NCBI RefSeq assembly: GCF_049671645.1
Contig: NZ_JBATVG010000016.1
Location: 48,355 to 112,354, forward strand
Source: Castellaniella sp049671645
Lineage (GTDB): Bacteria > Pseudomonadota > Gammaproteobacteria > Burkholderiales > Burkholderiaceae_B
Reading direction: 5' to 3'
DNA: 64,000 bases
Shown here: positions 53,560-63,975 of the stretch, piece by piece
Numbering within the stretch: the stretch's first letter is position 1
Layout: the number at the start of each line of letters is the position of its first letter
Position numbers and translations under genes: made by a program
The notes under the pieces: model-generated
What the model was told of the DNA's origin: nothing
What the model saw: the letters and a program-made list of their open reading frames with translations, nothing else
The model's database searches: none

Positions 53560-53669
53560 ATGCCCGACCTCGGGCAGCAGTACCGGCACCCAAGGTGCCA
53601 GACTCGAAAGCATCCGAGCCTTTTCCGTGTTTGCCTGTCTCGTGCTAGCCAACCAAAAGGAGTCTCCTC
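53560..53669 (+). promoter_or_regulatory. Structured leader of the livK mRNA
   Basis: Three consecutive stem-loops are visible: tgcccg/cgggca (53561-53576), ggcacc-caa-ggtgcc (53585-53599), and ctcg/cgag (53603-53617) followed by cctttt. The last could act as a weak attenuator. I do not recognise a known riboswitch class. Confidence 0.4.
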
Positions 53670-55019
53670 ATGTCGGATCACCCATCCCATCCCGCATCCC
53701 GCCGCCAGTTCCTGACCACATTGGGGCTCGCCGGCGGTTCGCTGGCGCTCAGCAACACCTTGCCCTTCGCCCGCGCCTTCGCGGCGGGGACGCCTCCCGC
53801 CATCAACCTGGGCCAGGTGCTGCCCATGACAGGCTCGGCTGCGGAATTCGGCCCCTACTATCGCGATGCGGTCGGGCTGGCCGTCAACCAGATCAACACC
53901 GCCGCCAAGGAAGTCTTCGGCGGCCCCATCATCGCCCACCACGTCACGGCCGACAGCGCAACCTTGCCCACCGTGGGCGTCCAGGCGGCCCGGCAGATGG
54001 TCGACACCCAGCACACGCCGGTCATCATCAATGGCTGGTCCAGCGGGGTCACGGTCGCCATCGCCACGTCGGTCACCATTCCCGCCGGGGTACTGCAGAT
54101 CGGCAACGGCACCACCTCGCCGCTGGTCAGCGTGCTGCCCGCCGACGCCAAGGCCGACCTGCTATTTCGCACCAGCGCATCCGACGCCATGCAGGGCGTC
54201 GTGGCGGCCCAGTTCGTCAACGGCGAAATCGATCCGAACTACAAGTTCAAGCGCGTCTCGACCATCTACATCAACAACCCATACGGGCAAGGTCTGGCCG
54301 ACGCCTTCGCCAACGCCTTCAAGAAACGCGGGGGCACGGTCCTGGCGCAGGTCCCCCACCCCGAGGAAGTCCAGCCCACCTACAAATCCATGCTGTCGCA
54401 GGCCCTGAAGGACAAGCCCGACCTGCTGCTCATCGTCAGCTATCCGGCGCACACCATCGCCATCTGCAAGGAATCCCGCGACACCTTCAATTTCACGAAG
54501 TGGCAGTTCACCGACGGCAACGCCAGCATCGACATCATCAAGGAAGTCGGCGCCAAGAACATGGACGGCCTCTACGGCACGGCTCCCGGCGAAGACACCA
54601 GCACGCAGTCCTACAAGGACTTCTCCAAGGTCTACCTGTCCACGTACAAATACGATCACTTCCCGCCCTTCACCACATGCTCTTACGATGCCGGCCTGGT
54701 GGCGGGGCTGGCCATGGCGGCTGCTGTGGCCGCAGGCGCCACGGACGCCTCGAAGATCACGGGCACGGTCCTGCGCGATGAGCTGCGCAAGGTCGCCAAC
54801 CCGCCGGGGGACATGATCGACGGCGGCGACCAGGGCCGCGTCACCGACATGCTGAAGGCCTTGAAAGCCGGGAAGAAGATCAACTACAACGGGGTGGCCG
54901 GCCCCTGCGACTTCGACAAGAATGGCGACGTCATCACGCCCGTCAACATCTGGAAGTACTCGGGCGACAAGATCGAAACCGTCAAGATGGTCGCCGCCAA
55001 GGACATCCCGGCCAGCTGA
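53670..55019 (+). CDS. livK: Branched-chain amino-acid type substrate-binding protein (Tat-exported)
   Basis: This is the periplasmic binding protein (type 1 fold, LivJ/LivK family) of a branched-chain amino-acid or amide importer, 449 residues. The N-terminus carries a twin-arginine motif (SRRQFLTTLG, 10-19) before the hydrophobic core, so export in a folded state by Tat is expected. Family features include INLGQVLPMTGSAAEFGPYY and YINNPYGQGLADAFANAF. AAGGAG precedes the ATG. It is transcribed toward the livGFHM genes and ends at a strong terminator. The substrate is not determined by sequence. Confidence 0.9.
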   Translation: MSDHPSHPASRRQFLTTLGLAGGSLALSNTLPFARAFAAGTPPAINLGQVLPMTGSAAEFGPYYRDAVGLAVNQINTAAKEVFGGPIIAHHVTADSATLPTVGVQAARQMVDTQHTPVIINGWSSGVTVAIATSVTIPAGVLQIGNGTTSPLVSVLPADAKADLLFRTSASDAMQGVVAAQFVNGEIDPNYKFKRVSTIYINNPYGQGLADAFANAFKKRGGTVLAQVPHPEEVQPTYKSMLSQALKDKPDLLLIVSYPAHTIAICKESRDTFNFTKWQFTDGNASIDIIKEVGAKNMDGLYGTAPGEDTSTQSYKDFSKVYLSTYKYDHFPPFTTCSYDAGLVAGLAMAAAVAAGATDASKITGTVLRDELRKVANPPGDMIDGGDQGRVTDMLKALKAGKKINYNGVAGPCDFDKNGDVITPVNIWKYSGDKIETVKMVAAKDIPAS

Positions 55020-55038
55020 CCCACGCGCCGCGACGCGA

Positions 55039-55078
55039 AAAAGGCCTGAGCCCGATACCGGGCTCAGGCCTTTTGTTT
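55039..55078 (+). terminator. Intrinsic terminator after livK
   Basis: Fifteen-base arms (aaaaggcctgagccc / gggctcaggcctttt) with a six-base loop end in TTTTGTTT, 20 bases past the livK stop. The symmetric flanks could also serve the convergent livM transcript. Confidence 0.92.
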
Positions 55079-55197
55079 GCTTGCTGCAGGGCCGCCGCGA
55101 GGCCGCCCTTGGGGGATGAGCCCGGGGCTCTGGGACGCGGCGCAATCCGGCATCGTTGCGTCCGATGCCCGCGCCGGCTTTCCCGGCGGGCGCTGGA

Positions 55198-56403
55198 TCA
55201 GTCTTCCGGCACGTCCCGCAAGAACCGGGACACGCGTTTTTTCTCGGGCAGGATGCCCTGCGGCCGGAACAGCACGATCAGGGCCAGCAGCAGGCCCACG
55301 AAGGCCCAGCGCAAGAAGGACATCCGCGACGCCACATCGGGCGCGACCCCCTGCAGGGCCACCTGCAGGTAATCGGTGACGAAGCCGGTGCCGCTCCAGA
55401 CCGCCCAGATGACGAACGCGCCCAGGATCGCGCCCTTGTTGTTGCCACTGCCCCCCAGCATGAGCATCACCCAGACCAGGAACGTGGCGAACAGGGGCTT
55501 GAAGTGGCTGTAGTCGATGGTCACCATGTAGGGCGCATACAGGGCCCCCGCCACGCCGATGACGACCGCGCCCAGCACAAAGGACTGGACCCGCAGCGAT
55601 TTGACGTGCTTGCCATTCATCGCCGCCGATTCTTCCTCGTCCCGGACCGCGCGCAATGCCCGCCCCCAGGGAGACCGCACCATGGCTTCCAGCACGATAT
55701 ACACCACCGCCAGGCTGAGCGTCACGATGACCAGGTACAGATAGCTGTAATCCCGGGGCTGCAGCGTGGACAAGGCCCGGCCCACGGCGTCGGGCAGCCA
55801 GGCGCAGCCGCCCGTGTCGAACACGCAGGACAGGGGTTGCGTAATGCCCGACAGCGGCTGAGGCCCATTGGCCAGCCAGCGTTCGTTCTGGAAGATGAGC
55901 CGGATGATCTCGGCGATGCCCAGGGTGGCGATCGCCAGGAAATCCGCCCGCAGGTGCAGGATCGGTTGGGCGATCAAATAGCCCACCACCCCTGAAACGA
56001 TGCCCGCCGCGACGACCCCCACCAGGAAGGGAGCGCCGAGGCCGAACCATTGCTGGGCATAGGCGGCCATGGCGCCCGAGGGCGGCAATGTGACGAACAG
56101 GGCCATGGTGAAGGCCCCCACGGCGAAGAAGCCCGCGATCCCGAAATTCAGATGGCCGTTATACCCCCATTGCGCATTCAGGCCCAGCGACAGGATCGAG
56201 TAGATCGTGGCCATGATGCAAAAGGACACCAGGTAATCCATCACGCCCGGCAACCACCCCGCGACCCCGAAAGCCAGCACGCCCCCCAGCACGATGGCTG
56301 CCGGCAACCGCATCAGCCAGCGCTGGCGGGAAAACAGCAGGCACCCGAACAAGAAAGCGGGGACCAGCAGGAAGCAGGCTTTGAGCAGGTGCGCAGAATC
56401 CAT
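55198..56403 (-). CDS. livM: Branched-chain amino-acid ABC permease (LivM type)
   Basis: This is the second permease of the importer, 401 residues, with about ten hydrophobic helices. LivM features are LGLNAQWGYNGHLNFGIAGFF, HLRADFLAIATLGIAEIIRL, SPWGRALRAVRDEEESAAMNG (coupling loop), and VLFRPQGILPEKKR at the end. The start at 56403 lies 11 bases after the livH stop; the longer open frame upstream is out-of-frame livH sequence. It is the last gene of the operon. Confidence 0.92.
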   Translation of the reverse strand: MDSAHLLKACFLLVPAFLFGCLLFSRQRWLMRLPAAIVLGGVLAFGVAGWLPGVMDYLVSFCIMATIYSILSLGLNAQWGYNGHLNFGIAGFFAVGAFTMALFVTLPPSGAMAAYAQQWFGLGAPFLVGVVAAGIVSGVVGYLIAQPILHLRADFLAIATLGIAEIIRLIFQNERWLANGPQPLSGITQPLSCVFDTGGCAWLPDAVGRALSTLQPRDYSYLYLVIVTLSLAVVYIVLEAMVRSPWGRALRAVRDEEESAAMNGKHVKSLRVQSFVLGAVVIGVAGALYAPYMVTIDYSHFKPLFATFLVWVMLMLGGSGNNKGAILGAFVIWAVWSGTGFVTDYLQVALQGVAPDVASRMSFLRWAFVGLLLALIVLFRPQGILPEKKRVSRFLRDVPED

Positions 56404-56414
56404 GGCGAGGTTTC

Positions 56415-57485
56415 CTAGCGTTGAGCGAACAGCCCCTGGGGCCGCATCAGCAGCACAAGGACCATCAGAATGAACGCGACGGCCGGCCCGTAGGCCGGAT
56501 TCAGGAAGGCCGAGGTCAATTGCATGGCCACCCCGATGATGATGGCGCCGACCAGGGCGCCCCAGGCGCTGCCGATCCCCCCCATGATGACGGCGGCAAA
56601 CAGCGGCAGCAGCAACACGAAACCCATGTCCGGGCGCATCTGGGACGCCAGGCCGTACATGACGCCGCCGACGGAGGCGAGCGCGGCCCCGATGGCCCAG
56701 GTCCAGGCAATGACCTGCTCGGTATTGATGCCGCGCACCTGGGCCAGATCGGGGTTGTCCGCGGTCGCCCGCATGGCCTTGCCGATGCGCGTGCGCGTCA
56801 GCATCCAATATAGAAGGACCACCAGGATCAGGGCCAGGGCGAAGACGAACAACTGATCGGCCTGCAGGCGCAGCCCCAGAGGCAGGGACAGCGCGGGATT
56901 GGATCGCCCCGAATAGTAAAAGTGGAAATCCGACCCCCAGATCAGATAGACGATGCCGCGCAGCAGGAATTCCATGCCCAGCGACGCCATGGCCAGCAGC
57001 ACCAGCGGCGACTGGTGCTTGCGCAAGGGACGATACAGCAGCCGGTCGATCACGATGGCCACGATGGCGGTGACGACCGCCGCCAACGCCAGGCCGACCA
57101 GCAGTTCCCACCCGAAGGAAAAGCGCCAGATCGGATTGGACTGCGGCAGAGTCAGCACCACGCCGTAGGTGACGTAGGCCCCCAGCGTGAGGAATTCCCC
57201 ATGGGCGAAATTGGGGAATTTCAGGACCCCATAGCAGAGGGTCAGGCCGATGCCCCCCAGCGCGATGATGCCGCCCAGCATCACGCCCCATGCCGTCAGG
57301 GACAGCATTTCCTGGGCATTCGTCCCGGACAGCCAGCCGGCGACCCACATGCCGGCCAACACCAGCGCCAGCACGCCGCCGACGAAGCGGGTGCTGCGCG
57401 CGCCTCCGGTATCCCGCGCGTCGACGGCGGCGGTCGGGGAATCCAGGGGTGTTTCAGAGACTGCGGACTGCGCTGAATCGACCAT
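56415..57485 (-). CDS. livH: Branched-chain amino-acid ABC permease (LivH type)
   Basis: This is the first permease, 356 residues, with about eight hydrophobic helices after a hydrophilic N-terminal stretch of about 35 residues, longer than usual. LivH motifs are GIIALGGIGLTLCYGVLKFP, NFAHGEFLTLGAYV, the coupling loop RIGKAMRATADNPDLAQVRG, and the ending FILMVLVLLMRPQGLFAQR. The ATG at 57485 has a GGGGTG ribosome site inside the end of livF. Confidence 0.92.
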   Translation of the reverse strand: MVDSAQSAVSETPLDSPTAAVDARDTGGARSTRFVGGVLALVLAGMWVAGWLSGTNAQEMLSLTAWGVMLGGIIALGGIGLTLCYGVLKFPNFAHGEFLTLGAYVTYGVVLTLPQSNPIWRFSFGWELLVGLALAAVVTAIVAIVIDRLLYRPLRKHQSPLVLLAMASLGMEFLLRGIVYLIWGSDFHFYYSGRSNPALSLPLGLRLQADQLFVFALALILVVLLYWMLTRTRIGKAMRATADNPDLAQVRGINTEQVIAWTWAIGAALASVGGVMYGLASQMRPDMGFVLLLPLFAAVIMGGIGSAWGALVGAIIIGVAMQLTSAFLNPAYGPAVAFILMVLVLLMRPQGLFAQR

Positions 57486-57489
57486 CGGT

Positions 57490-58197
57490 TCACCCCCCCA
57501 GATAGAGACGCCCGACATTGGGGTCGTCGAGCAGATCGCGGCCGGAACCCTCGTGACGGTTCTCGCCATTGGCCAGGACATAGCCGCGATGAGCCATGCT
57601 CAAGGATTGCCGGGCATTCTGTTCGACCATGAGCACGCCAATGCCGGTTTCATTGATGCGCGCGATGCGCTCGAAGATTTCGTCCACCAGCTTGGGCGAC
57701 AGGGCCGCCGTGGGCTCGTCGAGCAGCAGCAGTTTGGGATTCATCATCAGGGCGCTGCCCATGGCGACCATCTGCCGTTCCCCGCCTGACATCTTGCCCG
57801 CCAGTTGCCGACGGCGCTGCCGCAGTTTCGGAAACATGTCATAGACGCGGGCCTTGTGATCGGCAAGGTCCGCCTTGCCCAGCGGGAACGCGCCCATTTC
57901 CAGGTTTTCTTCCACGGTCAGCGACGTGAAGACGTTGGCCACCTGCGGGACGTAACACATGCCCAGGCGCACGATCCGATGGGGAGCCACCTGGGTGATG
58001 TCATGGCCATCGAAGCTGATCGACCCCTGGCGGGGATGCAGCAGCCCGAAGATGGTTTTCATCAAGGTGGATTTGCCCGCCCCATTGGGCCCGATGATGG
58101 AAACGACCTCGTCGGACTCGACCTCGATGGACAGGCTGCGCAGGATCTCGGTGTCTCCGTATCCCGCGGTCACGGCATCAACCTGCAGCAGCGGCAT
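57490..58197 (-). CDS. livF: Branched-chain amino-acid ABC ATPase (LivF type)
   Basis: This is one of the two ATPases of the importer, 235 residues. Walker A GPNGAGKST (36-44), signature MSGGERQMVAMGSALMMNPK, Walker B LLLLDEPTAALSPK and H-loop MVEQNARQ are complete. The start lies within the end of livG (20-base overlap), and livH follows after four bases. Confidence 0.94.
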   Translation of the reverse strand: MPLLQVDAVTAGYGDTEILRSLSIEVESDEVVSIIGPNGAGKSTLMKTIFGLLHPRQGSISFDGHDITQVAPHRIVRLGMCYVPQVANVFTSLTVEENLEMGAFPLGKADLADHKARVYDMFPKLRQRRRQLAGKMSGGERQMVAMGSALMMNPKLLLLDEPTAALSPKLVDEIFERIARINETGIGVLMVEQNARQSLSMAHRGYVLANGENRHEGSGRDLLDDPNVGRLYLGG

Positions 58198-59008
58198 ATT
58201 GCCCTCCCAGGTAGGCTTCCAGCACAGCCCGATTGCTGCGCACGGATTCGGGGTCGCCCTCGGCCAGCTTGCGGCCGTCGCTCATGACAATCACGGGGTC
58301 GCAGAGGCTCATGACCATGTTCATGTCGTGCTCGATCAGCAGGAACGTGATGCCGCGATCACGCGCCAGGGCCTGGATGTTGGAGATGATGCTTTGCAAC
58401 AAGGTGCGGTTGACCCCGGCAGCAGGCTCGTCGAGCAGGATGATCTGCGGATCGGCCATCAGCATCCGCCCCATTTCCAGCAGCTTTTTCTGGCCGCCCG
58501 ACAGATTGGCCGCATATTCGTGCTGCACGTGCGTCAGCTGCAGGTAGTCCAGGACTTCGCGGGCCTTGAGCAGATTGCGGGATTCTTCCGCCCGCACCTG
58601 CCCTGGGCGCAGCATCGCATTCCACCAGTGTTCCCCCGACTGGCCCGCCGGCACCAGCATCAGGTTTTCCAGGACGCTCATGGTGCCGTGTTCGCGGGGG
58701 ATCTGGAAGGTGCGGCACAGGCCGCGGGCGAAAATCTGGTCGGGACGCAAGTGGCCGATATCCTGGCCATCGAGCACGATGCGCCCCGAATCGGGCGGAA
58801 TGAATCCGGTGATGAGGTTGAAGACGGTGGTCTTGCCCGCGCCATTGGGGCCGATCAGCCCCGTGATGGTGCCGCGCTGCACCTGAAAGGAACAATGGTC
58901 CACGGCCCGCAGGCCGCCGAAGCTTTTCGCCAGATCCCGGACTTCGAGCAATGGGGATTGCTGATTGTCGGAAGGCCCCGACAGGGATGATGCTGTCGAA
59001 TCTGTCAC
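58178..59008 (-). CDS. livG: Branched-chain amino-acid ABC ATPase (LivG type)
   Basis: This is the other ATPase, 276 residues, first gene of the livGFHM operon. Walker A GPNGAGKTT, signature LSGGQKKLLEMGRMLMADP, Walker B IILLDEPAAGVNRTL and LIEHDMNMVMSLCD are clear. The start is GTG at 59008, chosen for AGGAG seven bases upstream. A short polar N-terminal stretch of about 20 residues precedes the ATPase fold. Its promoter should lie in the 59009-59205 gap after rnpB. Confidence 0.93.
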   Translation of the reverse strand: MTDSTASSLSGPSDNQQSPLLEVRDLAKSFGGLRAVDHCSFQVQRGTITGLIGPNGAGKTTVFNLITGFIPPDSGRIVLDGQDIGHLRPDQIFARGLCRTFQIPREHGTMSVLENLMLVPAGQSGEHWWNAMLRPGQVRAEESRNLLKAREVLDYLQLTHVQHEYAANLSGGQKKLLEMGRMLMADPQIILLDEPAAGVNRTLLQSIISNIQALARDRGITFLLIEHDMNMVMSLCDPVIVMSDGRKLAEGDPESVRSNRAVLEAYLGGQYAAAAG

Positions 59009-59101
59009 CGATGTCTCCTGCTGGATTTCCAGGGTGGGAATCCCGCCGGCGTACCTGCCACGTGCTTCTGCACAGGCCGTCGGTTCGAAAGGTGTTGCCA
59101 G

Positions 59102-59188
59102 AGTATCACAGCCGGCGCGGCGGCCGTATGCGCATAATTCCCTATGGCCGCCCGCCTCGCGGCCGGCATGCGCCCCGGATACGCGAGG
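59102..59188 (-). promoter_or_regulatory. rnpB-livG intergenic region: hairpin and possible livG promoter
   Basis: Arms cctcgcg (59155-59161) and cgcgagg (59182-59188) form an inverted repeat soon after rnpB, possibly ending that transcript. A TGTGATACT (-10 GATACT, 59107-59102) may begin livG transcription. Neither signal is strong. Confidence 0.3.
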
Positions 59189-59205
59189 TGGCGTCGTGAA
59201 AGAAG

Positions 59206-59606
59206 CGGAACAGATCTATAGGCCGGATTTTGTACGCCGGGTCGCCCCGGCGGGCAATCATTCCTCTGGTCGATCCATTGCTGGATCGCTCTAGCCATCT
59301 ACCCGCATGCTCGGGCGGGCCGCCCTGTCGGCACGAAGCCGGCGCATGCCTATTTGATGTTGCTCCCGATAGAGGTTGCCGCGTTTCACCCTGCCACGCC
59401 CTGCGCGGCCAGGCCGGCAGGCAGTACGGAGTGGCCGTACCGGAGTGCCGCCCGAAAGCGGCACCCGCGTGGCAGACTCGTCTCTGTGGCCCTATTCCTC
59501 GGCTTGCCCCGTAGGGATCGCCGGACGGCCGTTAGCCGCTATCGCGCCCGATGGAGTCCGGACCTTCCTCGATGCCTTGGCACCGCGATTGCCCGATCTG
59601 CCCCGC
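59206..59606 (-). ncRNA. rnpB: RNase P RNA (bacterial class A)
   Basis: The minus strand carries the ribozyme of RNase P, which trims tRNA 5' ends. The conserved 5' core GAGGAAGGTCCGGACTCC (about 59575-59558), the core GGGTGAAACGCGGCAACCTC with downstream CAAATAGGC, and the 3' core are present. Terminal helix P1 can form between GGGGCAGATC at the 5' end and GATCTGTTCC at the 3' end, which sets the limits to within a few bases. A -10 TACAAT lies just upstream (59618-59613). Any protein frame drawn across this stretch is spurious. Confidence 0.95.
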
Positions 59607-59756
59607 CCCGGCATTGTACGGCAAGCCGCGCCCCACTACGCAACGGCGTCGGCGCGGGCAGCGCCACCGTCAAACTGCGACAATAGGGGGTGGCCCGCCG
59701 CAATGTCCTTGCCGGCCGGCCGTCGCCCTGACCTCTCCGATCCCCGTTCCGCCCTT

Positions 59757-61601
<1,845 letters not shown>

Positions 61602-61669
61602 GCAGCTGTGATCGCGCGCCTGCCGATCCGACGGCCGGGCCCGGCATCGAACCCCGCGCCCGGCCGATC

Positions 61670-62806
61670 CTACCTGGCCTGCAGCCGCCAGGCCAGGGAC
61701 TCGCCCGCCGCCAGAGGAACGACCTCGTCACCGGCCAGCGGCAGCGCATCCGGAATCCGTTCCGGCACCCGCTCCAGCGTCAGGACGCCCTCATTGGGCG
61801 GCAGGCCATAGAAAGCCGGCCCGTTCAGGCTGGCAAAGGCTTCCAGCCTGTCCAGGCGGTCAGCGGCCTCGAAGGCTGCGGCATACAGGGCCATGGCGTG
61901 ACGGGCGGTATAGCAGCCCGCGCAACCGCAATCCTGCTCTTTCGCGCCCCGCGAATGGGGCGCGCTGTCGGTTCCCAGGAAAAACCGGGCATCGCCGCTG
62001 GTGGCGGCATCGACCAGCGCCAGCCGATGGCGTTCGCGCTTGAGCACCGGCAGGCAATACCAATGGGGGCGCAAGCCGCCCTTGAAGAGCGCATTGCGGT
62101 TGTACAGCAGATGGTGGGCCGTGATCGTCGCCGCGACCGGTCCGGAGGCCTCGCGCACATAGGCCACCCCATCGGCTGTCGTCAGGTGCTCGAAAACGAC
62201 CTTCAGGGCCGGATACGCCTGCCGCAGCGGCCGCATCACCCGATCGATGAAGACCGCCTCACGGTCGAACAGGTCGACGTCCGGGTCCGTGACTTCCCCG
62301 TGCACCAGCAAGGGCATCCCGCAATCCTGCATGGCGTCCAGCGCGGCGCGGCAGTGCTTCAGCAAATCCGTCACGCCGGCATCGGAATGCGTCGTGGCCC
62401 CGGCGGGATACAGCTTCACGCCATGGACCAGGCCGGACTGCCTGGCCCGGCGGATTTCCTCCGGGGGCGTATTGTCGGTCAGGTACAGCGTCATCAAAGG
62501 CTGGAAGGCGCCATCCGGCACCCCTGCCTGGCGCAGGGCCGCCAGGATTCTGTCCCTATAGGCCTGCGCATCCGCCGTGGTCACGACGGGCGGCTTCAGG
62601 TTCGGCATGATGATGGCGCGGCCGAATTGCCGGGCGGAATCCAGGACCACGCTTTGCAGCACGGCCCCGTCGCGCAGATGCAGATGCCAGTCATCGGGGC
62701 GCGTCAGCGTCAGGGTCCGCGGGCCGCCCGCATCGCGGGCCGACCCAGGCTGCAGGGTCGCCGGAGGCGCGGAGGGCGAACGGGTGAAGTGGCTCTCTTG
62801 GGTCAC
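61670..62806 (-). CDS. pyrC: Dihydroorotase (class II)
   Basis: This zinc enzyme cyclises carbamoyl-aspartate to dihydroorotate in pyrimidine synthesis, 378 residues. Motifs are RPDDWHLHLRDGAVL (metal His pair), IIMPNLKPPVVT, GVKLYPAGATTHSDAGV with the carbamylated Lys, LLVHGEVTDPDVD, VFEHLTTADGV, and FLGTDSAPHSRGAKE. The start is GTG at 62806 with AAGGA upstream, giving about 30 more residues than E. coli PyrC; this polar extension is not part of the catalytic fold. Confidence 0.95.
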   Translation of the reverse strand: MTQESHFTRSPSAPPATLQPGSARDAGGPRTLTLTRPDDWHLHLRDGAVLQSVVLDSARQFGRAIIMPNLKPPVVTTADAQAYRDRILAALRQAGVPDGAFQPLMTLYLTDNTPPEEIRRARQSGLVHGVKLYPAGATTHSDAGVTDLLKHCRAALDAMQDCGMPLLVHGEVTDPDVDLFDREAVFIDRVMRPLRQAYPALKVVFEHLTTADGVAYVREASGPVAATITAHHLLYNRNALFKGGLRPHWYCLPVLKRERHRLALVDAATSGDARFFLGTDSAPHSRGAKEQDCGCAGCYTARHAMALYAAAFEAADRLDRLEAFASLNGPAFYGLPPNEGVLTLERVPERIPDALPLAGDEVVPLAAGESLAWRLQAR

Positions 62807-62842
62807 AGACTACATTCCTTAAAAATTTTTCACGGCTTCGCT

Positions 62843-62871
62843 TTGTCTTTGAGGGAAACACGCGGTAAGCT
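62843..62871 (+). promoter_or_regulatory. Promoter of the SWIB-domain gene
   Basis: -35 TTGTCT (62843-62848) and -10 TAAGCT (62866-62871) are 17 bases apart. Transcription would start near 62878, 33 bases before the ATG. Confidence 0.5.
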
Positions 62872-62910
62872 TCGGGGGCTATTCACTCAATCAAGTAGGA
62901 GCCTGTATTC

Positions 62911-63183
62911 ATGGCAACCACCGAAAAATCCGGACGCAAGCCCAATGCGGCTTTCATGAAGCCCCTGACGCCTAGCGCCACCCTGGCCGCGGTTATCGGC
63001 AAAGACGCCGTTCCCCGCACCGAAGTGACCAAGCGCATCTGGGACTACATCAAGAAGCACGACCTGCAAGACCCGGCAAATCGCCGCAACATCAATGCGG
63101 ATGCCAAACTGCGTCCCCTGTTTGGCAAAGACCAGGTATCGATGTTCGAACTGACCAAACTGGTCAGCCAGCATCTGAAATAA
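62911..63183 (+). CDS. SWIB/MDM2-domain protein
   Basis: This is a 90-residue protein that is almost entirely one SWIB domain (about 16-88): FMKPLTPSATLAAVIGKDAV, RTEVTKRIWDYIKKHDLQD, INADAKLRPLFGKDQVSMFE. The same fold occurs in eukaryotic SWI/SNF subunits and in chlamydial topoisomerase fusions. Short free-standing copies are found in several bacterial groups; their function is unknown, though nucleoid association has been suggested. The basic N-terminus is consistent with nucleic-acid binding. TAGGAG before the ATG supports the start. Confidence 0.93.
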   Translation: MATTEKSGRKPNAAFMKPLTPSATLAAVIGKDAVPRTEVTKRIWDYIKKHDLQDPANRRNINADAKLRPLFGKDQVSMFELTKLVSQHLK

Positions 63184-63217
63184 GCGGAATTCGGGTCGGG
63201 TCCGCCCGGACTCGACG

Positions 63218-63242
63218 GCGGGCGATCCCACGGGGCGCCCGC
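63218..63242. terminator. Hairpin between convergent genes
   Basis: Arms gcgggcg (63218-63224) and cgcccgc (63236-63242) lie between the SWIB stop and the stop of the next minus-strand gene. There is no T-run, so termination is only possible, not clear. Confidence 0.3.
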
Positions 63243-63285
63243 ACCGGACGAGCAGGCCGATATCCGGCCGCTGCCTCATCTGGGG

Positions 63286-63654
63286 CTACAACCCCGGCAG
63301 CGGGGTTTCTCCGGCGCAATGCGCCAGCCAGCCCTTGGCCAGGCGATAGATGATCCAGACCATGGCCACCACGCCTGTGACGAAGCCGACGAAGATGAAC
63401 GCGGCCAGGGCGCTGAGTACCAGCCACAGCAGGCCCCACCAGAACGTACGGATGATCCAGTCGATGTGGCCGGCATAGACCGTGCCCACCATGTCGCCTC
63501 GTTTCAGATAGGCCAGGACGACAGCCGCGACGGCGGCAGCCCCCAGGAATCCCGCAGAGAGAATCCCCACCGCGAACAAGGCATACATCAGATGAATGAG
63601 CTGACGTTGCGTCAGCCCTTTGTCGGTATCGGGGGTATCTTCGCCTTGAGTCAT
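63286..63654 (-). CDS. Small membrane protein of unknown function (DUF4870-like)
   Basis: This is a 122-residue protein with a hydrophilic start and three hydrophobic helices (about 22-48, 68-92, 95-112). The segment YLKRGDMVGTVYAGHIDWII, followed by RTFWWG, resembles the DUF4870/Tic20-like group of small bacterial membrane proteins, but the match is not certain and no function is known. AGGAGG immediately upstream fixes the ATG at 63654. Confidence 0.8.
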   Translation of the reverse strand: MTQGEDTPDTDKGLTQRQLIHLMYALFAVGILSAGFLGAAAVAAVVLAYLKRGDMVGTVYAGHIDWIIRTFWWGLLWLVLSALAAFIFVGFVTGVVAMVWIIYRLAKGWLAHCAGETPLPGL

Positions 63655-63930
63655 GAAACCTCCTGCTGGGAGCGCCTGCGCGCCGCTGTTCAAGTGGATT
63701 TCATTCTAACCTGCTTTCACAGGCAGTAATTGGATCTTGAGCCGATTCCGGGCGATCCGGCGCCCGAAAGCAAGGCCCCCACGCGGCGCAGCCTGTGTGC
63801 TGATCGACCAGCTCGGGAAGCTGTTCTAGGGGTGGCGTCCAAGGCCGCCTGCTGCAGGCGGCCCGGGGCCCCGCGGCGCGCGGTTGCGCAGCGGGCGATA
63901 TCGTTGGTCTTGCTTTGGTTTTACCCAAGA

Positions 63931-63965
63931 CAAAGCCCCTGCAGAGAGACTCTGCAGGGGCTTTG
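63931..63965 (-). terminator. rRNA operon terminator
   Basis: Sixteen-base perfect arms (caaagcccctgcagag / ctctgcaggggctttg) with a three-base loop lie 10 bases beyond the 5S rRNA 3' end on the minus strand. The position and strength fit the terminator of an rrn operon. Confidence 0.88.
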
Positions 63966-63975
63966 CGGTATAAAA

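Noticed and set aside
59376..59756. A 127-codon N-terminal extension of uup
   Set aside because: It runs across the RNase P RNA gene in antisense and has no similarity to Uup; the normal start is at 59757.
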